Assembly: GCF_002007205.1 (NCBI RefSeq)
Contig: NZ_LAZS01000014.1
Span: 124,001 to 188,000 of the forward strand
Length of the DNA stretch: 64,000 nt
Reading direction: 5' to 3'
Source: Ensifer adhaerens
GTDB lineage: Bacteria; Pseudomonadota; Alphaproteobacteria; Rhizobiales; Rhizobiaceae
Below the pieces are notes generated by a model. It was given only the letters and a program-made list of their open reading frames with translations. It was not told the origin of the DNA and ran no database searches. A program made the translations under genes and the position numbers. How positions within the stretch are numbered: the stretch's first letter is position 1; each line of letters begins with the position of its first letter. Below are positions 57,302-64,000 of the stretch, piece after piece.

Positions 57302-58613
57302 GGCTTCACTTGTTCTGGTCGGGGCGCTGATGGGCGCGACCGCGATGGGCGTGGTTTATTCGGCTGTCGTTCCGGCCGTCGCTGCCAACACCTCGACCTA
57401 TCGCGAACTGGCAATCTTCGGCGACGTGTTCGAACGCGTGCGGGCGCAATACGTAACGCCGCCGCAGGACGACAAGCTGATCGAGAACGCCATCAACGGC
57501 ATGCTCTCCTCGCTCGACCCGCATTCGAGCTACATGAACTCGGCCGACGCGGAGGACATGCGCACTCAGACCCGTGGTGAGTTCGGCGGCCTCGGCATCG
57601 AAGTCACGATGGAAGACGATCTCGTCAAGGTGACGAGCCCGATCGACGACACGCCGGCTGCGCGCGCCGGTGTGCTTGCCGGCGACTTCATTTCCAAGAT
57701 CGACGGCGCGGACGTTCGCGGCCTCAAGCTTGAAGACGCGGTCGAAAAGATGCGCGGCGCCGTCGGCACCCCGATCAAGCTGACGATCCTGCGCAAGGGC
57801 GCGGACAAGCCGATCGAGCTGACGATCGTTCGCGACGTCATCGCCGTTCGCGCCGTCAAGTTCCGCACCGAAGGTGACGTCGGCTACCTGCGCGTCATAT
57901 CCTTCACTGAAAAGACCTATGACGACCTGAAGAAGGGCATCGAGAAGATCAAGGCGGAAGTGCCGGCCGACAAGCTCAAGGGCTACGTGCTCGACCTGCG
58001 CCTCAACCCGGGCGGTCTGCTCGACCAGGCGATCAACGTCTCCGACGCCTTCCTGGAGCGCGGCGAGGTCGTTTCGACCCGCGGCCGCAACCCGGACGAG
58101 ACCCGCCGCTTCAACGCCACCCCGGGCGACCTGACCGATGGCAAGCCTGTCATCGTGCTCGTCAACGGCGGCTCGGCCTCCGCTTCGGAAATCGTCGCAG
58201 GCGCCCTGCAGGACCTGAAGCGCGCGACCGTGCTCGGCACGCGCTCCTTCGGCAAGGGTTCGGTCCAGACGATCATCCCGCTCGGCGAGGCCGGCGCGCT
58301 GCGCCTGACGACGGCGCTCTACTACACGCCGTCGGGCAAATCGATCCAGGGCACGGGTATTTCGCCGGACATCAAGGTCGAACAGCCGCTGCCGCCGGAA
58401 CTGCTCGGCAAGGTCGAGGCTCAGGGCGAGTCCGATCTGCGTGGGCACATCCAGGGCCAGAGCGAGACCGACGAAGGTTCGGGCTCGGTCGCCTATGTGC
58501 CGCCGGAGACCAAGGACGACCTGCAGCTGAACTATGCACTCGACCTGCTGCGCGGCAAGAAGACCGATCCGACCTTCCCGGCGAGCCCCGAACAGGCACA
58601 GCTCAAGAAGTAA
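57291..58613 (+). CDS. ctpA: C-terminal processing protease (S41 family)
   Basis: 440 residues. An N-terminal signal/anchor (SLVLVGALMGATAMGVVYSA) directs it to the periplasm. A PDZ domain (about 90-170, GLGIEVTMEDDLVKVTSP) precedes the S41 catalytic part with catalytic Ser in GSASASEIVAGALQD and Lys in GTRSFGKGSVQ. It trims periplasmic or envelope proteins at their C-termini. The ATG lies inside the end of the envC-like gene, so the two are coupled. A perfect 15-bp hairpin terminator follows. Confidence 0.95.
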   Translation: MIRRASLVLVGALMGATAMGVVYSAVVPAVAANTSTYRELAIFGDVFERVRAQYVTPPQDDKLIENAINGMLSSLDPHSSYMNSADAEDMRTQTRGEFGGLGIEVTMEDDLVKVTSPIDDTPAARAGVLAGDFISKIDGADVRGLKLEDAVEKMRGAVGTPIKLTILRKGADKPIELTIVRDVIAVRAVKFRTEGDVGYLRVISFTEKTYDDLKKGIEKIKAEVPADKLKGYVLDLRLNPGGLLDQAINVSDAFLERGEVVSTRGRNPDETRRFNATPGDLTDGKPVIVLVNGGSASASEIVAGALQDLKRATVLGTRSFGKGSVQTIIPLGEAGALRLTTALYYTPSGKSIQGTGISPDIKVEQPLPPELLGKVEAQGESDLRGHIQGQSETDEGSGSVAYVPPETKDDLQLNYALDLLRGKKTDPTFPASPEQAQLKK

Positions 58614-58630
58614 GCCTGGCAGACACGAAA

Positions 58631-58672
58631 CGAAGCGCCGCAGGTCAGCCGAACCTGCGGCGCTTCGCGTTT
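58631..58672 (+). terminator. ctpA terminator
   Basis: CGAAGCGCCGCAGGT (58631-58645) pairs perfectly with ACCTGCGGCGCTTCG (58653-58667). A short T-run follows. The rest of 58614-58914 shows no gene. Confidence 0.82.
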
Positions 58673-58914
58673 GGCCCCATGGCTGTTCTGGCAGATGCAC
58701 TGGTCAAGCCTTCGCCACTAAATTATAGGGTTGGAAGGCGCTGGCCATTGCCTGATTCTCCGGGCGCGGCCGGGCTCGCGAGGGGATAGGAAGCGGCGCG
58801 GAAAGCGTCCACTCACCACCCCGATTGGAAATGATGCAAGCCAGGAGTGATGCCGGTTCGGTTCATCCTGGATTTGCTTGGCGGCAACATCCCACAGCTC
58901 GACCGAGGCTCCGT

Positions 58915-60129
58915 TTGGGAACTGATCTCAATGCTCCGCTCGGCCAGAACCGGCGGGCCAAGCCAGCGTCGAAAGGCAATTCCCGGCGGTTGCTGGGGTT
59001 TTCTTTTGCCGCCCTTTGCATCGCTGCGGTGATTGGCCTTTCCGCCTGGAGCATTCTTTCGCCGGACGGATTGCGGCGGGATCCGGCATCGCCGGTCGCA
59101 ACGGCCGACAAGGCGAAGCGCCCGGACGACAAGGCACCCAACGCGGCAAGCGGCCAGACGGGCGTCGGCTCCGGGACTATGACGCCGGGAACGGCCTACT
59201 CTGGCGCCGATGTCGAGCGCACGCTCACCGACGACGGCTCCACCGTCACGACGTTCTCGCCGCGCAGCCGCGATGGCAAGGGTCCAGCGCTCATCAATGT
59301 CGGTCCGATCCGCGGCCAGGATCCGCGTATGGCAGCGATGCCCAATGACGACCTGCTGGAAGACAGTGCCGCCGGGCGGCTACCCATCACCGGCCCCGAC
59401 GGGCTGCGGCCGATGGATCAGTACGCCCGCCCCTGGTCCGGTGCGCGCGGCACGCGCATAGCGCTTGTCGTCGGCGGGCTCGGCCTCAGCCAGACCGGAA
59501 CGCAGAAAGCGATCCGCGACCTGCCGGGCGAGGTGACGCTCGGCTTTGCCACGGCCGGAAACAGTCTGCAGCGCTGGATGCAGGAGGCTCGCCGCAGCGG
59601 CCACGAGATCCTGTTGCAGCTGCCGATGGAGCCGTTCGACTATCCGGCCAACGACCCCGGTCCCAATGCGCTGCGCGTCGGCCTCGGCGAAAAGAAGAAC
59701 CTGGCGGAGCTGCACCGCAACCTTGCGGAGATCACCAACTATACCGGCGTCATGAATTATCTTGGTGGCCGCTTCCTGTCCGATGCCGATGCGCTGGAGC
59801 CCGTCATGCGCGATCTCGGCAAGCGCGGCCTCCTGTTCCTCGACGACGGCACCTCGGCACAGTCCCTTTCCGGCAAGCTTGCCGGCGCCTTCGACGTGCC
59901 GCACGGTTTTGCCGACCTGACGCTCGACACGGAGCTCAGCCGCAACGCGATCCTGAAGAAGCTCGATGAACTCGAACGCATCGCGCGCCGTAACGGCGCC
60001 GCCATTGGCGTCGCTTCCGCCTTCGACGAGAGCGTCGGCGCGATCGCCACCTGGATCGGCGAGGCACAGGGGCGCGGCATCGAAATCGTCGGCGTTTCCG
60101 CGCTCGTCAAGGATCCGCAACAGAACTAG
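58915..60129 (+). CDS. Divergent polysaccharide deacetylase family protein
   Basis: 404 residues from TTG 58915 (GAGG upstream; [13 protein letters not shown] next). One membrane segment (about 27-45, [21 protein letters not shown]) is followed by a Pro/Ala/Ser-rich linker, then the divergent polysaccharide deacetylase 2 domain: [30 protein letters not shown] and [12 protein letters not shown]. The position behind envC-like/ctpA is usual in alphaproteobacteria and suggests peptidoglycan or envelope maintenance. The catalytic activity is unproven for this group. Confidence 0.87.
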   Translation: MGTDLNAPLGQNRRAKPASKGNSRRLLGFSFAALCIAAVIGLSAWSILSPDGLRRDPASPVATADKAKRPDDKAPNAASGQTGVGSGTMTPGTAYSGADVERTLTDDGSTVTTFSPRSRDGKGPALINVGPIRGQDPRMAAMPNDDLLEDSAAGRLPITGPDGLRPMDQYARPWSGARGTRIALVVGGLGLSQTGTQKAIRDLPGEVTLGFATAGNSLQRWMQEARRSGHEILLQLPMEPFDYPANDPGPNALRVGLGEKKNLAELHRNLAEITNYTGVMNYLGGRFLSDADALEPVMRDLGKRGLLFLDDGTSAQSLSGKLAGAFDVPHGFADLTLDTELSRNAILKKLDELERIARRNGAAIGVASAFDESVGAIATWIGEAQGRGIEIVGVSALVKDPQQN

Positions 60130-60181
60130 CTTAAAGCCGTCCCGGCGGGACGAATTGACGAGTGGAAAGAAGAGGCAGCCG

Positions 60182-60703
60182 ATGAGCAAGGACAAGAAAC
60201 TGAAGGCGGATGACCTTCCCTATCGCCCCTGTGTCGGGGTGATGGTGCTGAACCGCGCGGGCCTCGTCTGGGCCGGCCACCGCATCGCCGTCGGCAACTC
60301 CGAATATGACGGCTCGCCGCAGCAATGGCAGATGCCGCAGGGCGGCATCGACAAGAACGAAGACCCATTGAAGGCGGCCTATCGCGAGCTTTACGAGGAA
60401 ACCGGCATGAGCACGGTCTCACTGCTTGCGGAAGCCCCCGGCTGGATCAACTACGATCTGCCCGAACATCTGATCGGCATCGGCCTCAAGGGCAAGTATC
60501 GCGGCCAGACGCAGCGCTGGTATGCCTTCCGCTTCGAGGGCGAGGAAGACGAGATCGCCATCAACCCGCCGCCCGGCGGACATGAGCCAGAGTTCGATGC
60601 CTGGGAATGGAAGCCGATGCGCGACCTGCCCGAGCTGATCGTGCCGTTCAAGCGCAAGGTCTACGAGGAAGTGGTCGCGGCTTTCACGCATCTGGCACCG
60701 TGA
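60182..60703 (+). CDS. rppH: RNA pyrophosphohydrolase
   Basis: 173-residue Nudix hydrolase that removes pyrophosphate from 5' ends of RNA to start decay. [24 protein letters not shown] contains the Nudix box GX5EX7REUXEEXGU. WQMPQGG and the final RKVYEEVV are RppH-like. It follows the deacetylase gene by 52 bp. Confidence 0.95.
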   Translation: MSKDKKLKADDLPYRPCVGVMVLNRAGLVWAGHRIAVGNSEYDGSPQQWQMPQGGIDKNEDPLKAAYRELYEETGMSTVSLLAEAPGWINYDLPEHLIGIGLKGKYRGQTQRWYAFRFEGEEDEIAINPPPGGHEPEFDAWEWKPMRDLPELIVPFKRKVYEEVVAAFTHLAP

Positions 60704-60730
60704 ACCGGACTGCCACGCTCCAGAAACGAC

Positions 60731-60757
60731 AAAGGCCGGCGATATTGCCGGCCTTTG
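60731..60757. terminator. Terminator between rppH and bfr
   Basis: AAAGGCCGGC (60731-60740) pairs with GCCGGCCTTT (about 60747-60756) over a GATATT loop. It serves convergent rppH and bfr. Confidence 0.78.
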
Positions 60758-60779
60758 TCTTTGCAAGCTTTCGCCAAGC

Positions 60780-61271
60780 TCAGTCGGCTTCGGCCTCGTT
60801 GGCCGGTGCGGCATTGAGCTGGCCGTATTTCTCTTCGCCGATCTTGTCGAGCAGCTCGAGCTGGGTTTCGAGGAAGTCGATGTGGCCTTCCTCATCCGCG
60901 AGCAGTTCTTCGAAGAGCTTCATGGAGACATAGTCTCCGGCGGCGTGACAGATATCGCGGGATTTCTTGTAGGCCGTGCGGGCGTCGTATTCGCCGGCGA
61001 GATCGGCCTTCAGCACTTCCTTGACGTTCTGGCCGATGCGCAGCGGCGCAACCGTCTGCAGGTTGGGGTGACCTTCAAGGAAGATGATGCGGGCAACAAG
61101 CTTGTCCGCGTGCTGCATTTCCTCGATGGATTCGGCGCGCTCCTTCTTGGCGAGAAGCGTGTAACCCCAGTCTTCGAGGAGGCGGTAGTGCAGCCAGTAC
61201 TGGTTGACGGCACCGAGTTCGAGATAGAGCGCTTCGTTAAGCTGCTCGATGACTTTTTTGTCGCCTTTCAA
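60780..61271 (-). CDS. bfr: Bacterioferritin
   Basis: 163-residue haem-containing ferritin that stores iron in 24-mers. Ferroxidase residues lie in [19 protein letters not shown] (Glu18) and [12 protein letters not shown] (Glu, His). The haem Met is in the MQHAD/HADKL region typical of Bfr. It overlaps the upstream bfd by 35 bp, so the two are one operon. Confidence 0.97.
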   Translation of the reverse strand: MKGDKKVIEQLNEALYLELGAVNQYWLHYRLLEDWGYTLLAKKERAESIEEMQHADKLVARIIFLEGHPNLQTVAPLRIGQNVKEVLKADLAGEYDARTAYKKSRDICHAAGDYVSMKLFEELLADEEGHIDFLETQLELLDKIGEEKYGQLNAAPANEAEAD

Positions 61272-61548
61272 GATCCGCCCTCCGGTTGTCGTCGTGGAAT
61301 TGTCTGAGGCGGGTCATGAAATCAAATATCTCTGCGTCCGTCGAGTCGCGGTGCGCGTGATATTGCTCGGTGGTGCGGATGATGATGTCGACGACATTGG
61401 GGAAACAGCCGCAGCAACGGCCGCGTTTTTCCATCGCGTGGTAGACTTTCGCCGGCACGATCAGCTGCCAACAGTCCTCGTCGAGGAGACCAATGATCGT
61501 GTCCTCGATCTCTTTTTCCGTGATGAAATTGCAGCTGCAAACCAGCAT
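61237..61548 (-). CDS. bfd: Bacterioferritin-associated ferredoxin
   Basis: 103 residues. Bfd gives electrons to bacterioferritin so that stored iron is released as Fe2+. The 2Fe-2S ligands are the Cys in MLVCSCNF and in [11 protein letters not shown] 61548 begins the conserved [14 protein letters not shown]; an in-frame ATG further up would add an unrelated leader. Its 3' end overlaps bfr. The upstream Irr-type box implies iron control. Confidence 0.92.
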   Translation of the reverse strand: MLVCSCNFITEKEIEDTIIGLLDEDCWQLIVPAKVYHAMEKRGRCCGCFPNVVDIIIRTTEQYHAHRDSTDAEIFDFMTRLRQFHDDNRRADLERRQKSHRAA

Positions 61549-61587
61549 GTCGTCTCGCCTGTCGTACGCAACGCCCTGTATTAGCGC

Positions 61588-61616
61588 ATAAAGCAAAACA
61601 GGATATTTAGTGTCAA
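61588..61616 (-). promoter_or_regulatory. Candidate bfd-bfr promoter
   Basis: On the minus strand TTGACA (61616-61611) is followed 17 bp later by TTTATG (61593-61588), about 40 bp before the bfd ATG. The Irr-type box lies 33 bp upstream of the -35. Confidence 0.45.
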
Positions 61617-61648
61617 CAAAAAACTCCGTGAGCATAGGTTGCAGGCCG

Positions 61649-61665
61649 ATTAGAACGACTCTAAA
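61649..61665. promoter_or_regulatory. Iron-control element (Irr-box) upstream of bfd-bfr
   Basis: ATTAGAACGACTCTAAA differs at two positions from the rhizobial Irr/ICE consensus TTTAGAA-N3-TTCTAAA. It lies about 100 bp upstream of bfd. Repression of iron storage by Irr when iron is scarce is known in rhizobia. Confidence 0.6.
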
Positions 61666-61739
61666 CTTGACAAAAAACTTCGTCTTTTCATAATTTTAGA
61701 GAATGCTTGGCGACTTCTTCTGCAAACCCTGAATGGGTG

Positions 61740-61766
61740 ATGTCGCACGCATCCTGCGACATTTTT
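61740..61766 (+). terminator. Terminator-like hairpin with no assigned gene
   Basis: ATGTCGCA (61740-61747) pairs perfectly with TGCGACAT (61755-61762) and is followed by T's. No gene on the plus strand ends here. It may be the end of an unannotated small RNA or a dyad-type operator. The rest of 61549-61908 shows no gene. Confidence 0.4.
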
Positions 61767-61908
61767 ACACACCAACGAAGGCGGCGCGGGAGGCCCCGCC
61801 CGTGAACCGGGGCCAGGGCTCCATGGAATTCTCCGGCGCACTTGGCGGCTCCTTTCACCAAACCGCCCTCACACCACTGAGAGGCCGTCACGCCGAAGCC
61901 GGGGACGG

Positions 61909-64000
61909 TCAATGGAAATTGCGCCCCTTCGGCATCACGTCGGCCACCTCGGCATTCGCCCGGTCCGGATTGCCGGGATTGCTGCCGGAACGGCGGGCCG
62001 GCGGCAGGAGCAGGTCGCCTTGCGCCCGCTTCTGTCGCGCGTCGCCGGTCGGCCTCAGTGCCTCGTCGGCGCGCTCGCTTGCGCCGAACCGCCGCGCTTC
62101 CTTGCGCAACAGCCCGAGCATCGGCGTGATGTCCTCGATGTGCTCGGCGACCACATGGATGACACTGCTTTCGCGCTGCAGCCGGCCGCGGATCTTGACC
62201 AGCCGCGCGCCCATGACCACTGGGCGATAGGCGGCAAACACCTTCGGCCAGACGATCGCATTGGCAACGCCGGTCTCGTCCTCGATGGTCATGAAGATGA
62301 CGCCCTTGGCCGAGCCCGGACGCTGGCGGACGAGCACCAGCCCGGCGACGGTCACCCGTCGCCCGACCGGGGCGGTCGCAAGCATGCGGCTCTGTACGAT
62401 CCCCTGTGCGGAAAGAGTGTCTCTGAGGAAGGAAACCGGATGCGCCTTCAGCGAGAAGGAGAGATAACGGTAGTCGTTGATCACCTGTTCTCCCGGCAGC
62501 ATCTCCGGCAGGACCATCGCGGGCTCCGGCCGCAACTCCTCTCGCGCCGCGCCTTCGAAAAGCGGCAACCGTTCGGCAGCACTCTTTTCATCCAGCGCCT
62601 TCACCGCCCAGAGCGCCTTGCGCCTGTCGAGCCCGATCGAACGGAAGGCGTCCGCATCGGCAAGCCTTTCGAGGGCTGACCGGGAGAGGCCCGAGCGCAG
62701 CCAGAGATCGCGCACCGTTGCGTAACCGGCGCCGCGATTGGCAACGAGCTTCTTCTCGATCTCCTCTTGCTTCAGCCCCTTGATCGAGTTGAAGCCGAGC
62801 CGCATCGCCTTCGTCGTCCTGATCACGTCCTCCATCTCGCGATGGCGCGGCTCGATGGCCCTCTTGTCGAGCCCTCCTTCTTCAAGGTCCGCATCCCAGA
62901 CCGAATGGTTGATGTCGACGGGCCGAACCCGAACCCCATGCTCGCGCGCATCACGCACCAGTTGCCCCGGCGCGTAAAAGCCCATCGGCTGCGAGTTCAA
63001 CAACGCGGCGCAGAAGACGTCGGGATAATAGGTCTTGAGCCAGGAGGAGACATAGACGAGCAGCGCGAAGGACGCCGCATGGCTTTCGGGAAAACCATAT
63101 TCGCCGAAGCCCTCGATCTGCTTGAAGCAGCGCTCGGCAAAATCGCGCGGATATTTGTTCCTGACCATGCCCTCGATCATCTTCTCGTGGAAGGTATGGA
63201 TGGTGCCGGTCCGCTTGAAGGTCGCCATGGCTCGCCGCAACTGGTCAGCCTCACCAGGCGAGAAGCCTGCGGCAGTAATCGCGATCTGCATCGCCTGCTC
63301 CTGGAACAGGGGCACGCCCAGCGTTCGCTTCAGCACGGCCTCCAGTTCAGGACTTGGATATTCGATGGGGATTTTTTTATCCCGCTGCTCCCGCCGCTTC
63401 AAATAAGGATGCACCATGTTGCCCTGGATCGGCCCGGGCCGGACGATCGCCACCTCGATGACGAGATCATAGAAGATACGCGGTTTCAGCCGCGGCAGCA
63501 TGCTCATCTGCGCCCGGCTCTCGATCTGGAAGACGCCGATCGTATCGGCACGGCAGATCATGTCGTAGACGTCCTTCTGGTCATCCTTGAAGAGCTGATG
63601 CAGCGTTTTCTGCTCGTTGTAATGCTGGTCGAGAAGCTTGAAGGCACGGGCGATGCAGGTGAGCATGCCGAGCGCCAGCACGTCGATCTTCAGGATCTTC
63701 AGCGTGTCGAGGTCGTCCTTGTCCCACTCGATCATGTAGCGGTCGGGCATCGCCGTGTTCATGATCGGCACCACCTCGTCGAGCCGGTCGCGGGTCATCA
63801 CGAAGCCGCCGACATGCTGCGAGAGATGGCGCGGGAAGCTCATCAGCTCGGTGGCATAGTCGAGCACCTTCACCGTCGTCGGGTCCTTCGTATCGAGCCC
63901 GGCAGCCTGTGCCTCGCGCTCCGAGAGATCGGCGACCGACCAGCCCCAGACCGAACCGGCGAGCGCCGATTGCACGTCTTCTGAGAACCCGAAAGCCTTG
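61909..64000 (-). CDS. dnaE2: Error-prone DNA polymerase DnaE2 (N-terminal part beyond window)
   Basis: 697 codons from the C-terminal end; the frame is still open at the right edge, so the PHP and first palm part lie outside. C-family polymerase motifs include the catalytic Asp in [33 protein letters not shown] and [19 protein letters not shown], typical of DnaE2 rather than DnaE1. [32 protein letters not shown] and an OB-fold region ([27 protein letters not shown]) follow. In rhizobia DnaE2 works with ImuA/ImuB in SOS mutagenesis, so imuB is expected just outside the window. No terminator is obvious. Confidence 0.95.
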   Translation of the reverse strand, partial: KAFGFSEDVQSALAGSVWGWSVADLSEREAQAAGLDTKDPTTVKVLDYATELMSFPRHLSQHVGGFVMTRDRLDEVVPIMNTAMPDRYMIEWDKDDLDTLKILKIDVLALGMLTCIARAFKLLDQHYNEQKTLHQLFKDDQKDVYDMICRADTIGVFQIESRAQMSMLPRLKPRIFYDLVIEVAIVRPGPIQGNMVHPYLKRREQRDKKIPIEYPSPELEAVLKRTLGVPLFQEQAMQIAITAAGFSPGEADQLRRAMATFKRTGTIHTFHEKMIEGMVRNKYPRDFAERCFKQIEGFGEYGFPESHAASFALLVYVSSWLKTYYPDVFCAALLNSQPMGFYAPGQLVRDAREHGVRVRPVDINHSVWDADLEEGGLDKRAIEPRHREMEDVIRTTKAMRLGFNSIKGLKQEEIEKKLVANRGAGYATVRDLWLRSGLSRSALERLADADAFRSIGLDRRKALWAVKALDEKSAAERLPLFEGAAREELRPEPAMVLPEMLPGEQVINDYRYLSFSLKAHPVSFLRDTLSAQGIVQSRMLATAPVGRRVTVAGLVLVRQRPGSAKGVIFMTIEDETGVANAIVWPKVFAAYRPVVMGARLVKIRGRLQRESSVIHVVAEHIEDITPMLGLLRKEARRFGASERADEALRPTGDARQKRAQGDLLLPPARRSGSNPGNPDRANAEVADVMPKGRNFH

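Noticed and set aside
57306-58700. Long minus-strand frame opposite ctpA
   Set aside because: Antisense to a complete S41 protease with signal peptide, PDZ and catalytic residues.
62767-63984. Plus-strand frame opposite dnaE2
   Set aside because: dnaE2 on the minus strand has all expected polymerase motifs; the opposite frame has none.

Overview
The window is a 64-kb piece of a GC-rich alphaproteobacterial chromosome. The proteins and their order point to Rhizobiaceae, most like Ensifer/Sinorhizobium: sdhCDAB, tsaD-gpsA, hemC-hemD-mitofilin-hemY, obgE-proB-proA-nadD-rsfS-rlmH-envC-ctpA-rppH, bfd-bfr under a likely Irr box, and dnaE2. This assignment rests on recognised protein families and gene order, not on a database search.

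Region by region. 1-5.4 kb: zapE (C-terminal end outside the window), an Omp19/Inh-type lipoprotein and sdhCDAB, all on the minus strand. 5.7-10.2 kb: an exported repeat protein, then the minus-strand run tsaD-gpsA-yciI-like-EVE-methyltransferase. 10.3-16.2 kb: the plus-strand haem run hemC-hemD-mic60-hemY, followed by a TerB-like gene and a class I amidotransferase gene. 16.2-28.7 kb: housekeeping and accessory backbone genes (MFS exporter, YggT, DUF167, ppa, GNAT, typA/bipA, phoD, amidase, DUF937 and several unknowns).

29.13-46.93 kb is a foreign island. Its right end is the 3' end of a tRNA-Ser(CGA) gene. A 15-bp copy of that 3' end lies at its left end in the same orientation, which is the usual footprint of tRNA-targeted integration. 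No full-size integrase is visible inside. The island carries a hypothetical gene apparently split by a frameshift, an AT-richer trio of unrecognised genes, a small serine recombinase with a 15-bp palindrome upstream, and then a tight four-gene operon. The operon encodes a PLD-nuclease/SNF2-helicase fusion, a type ISP-like N6-adenine methyltransferase with a target-recognition region, a protein with an EVE/PUA-like domain and a GIY-YIG-like domain, and a Schlafen-type AlbA_2 protein. A convergent DUF262/HNH (GmrSD-like) gene and an orphan nucleotidyltransferase-fold gene follow. The operon is the best candidate in the window for a little-described anti-phage system. It looks like a methylation-based restriction core joined to a possible modified-base-sensing nuclease and a Schlafen-type effector or regulator.

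47-64 kb returns to the conserved backbone: rplU-rpmA, two overlapping GNAT genes, an endonuclease/exonuclease/phosphatase-family gene, the obgE...rlmH run, the cell-envelope pair envC-like/ctpA with a divergent polysaccharide deacetylase, rppH, bfd-bfr and the C-terminal two-thirds of dnaE2, which runs off the right edge. Several clear hairpin terminators separate these units.
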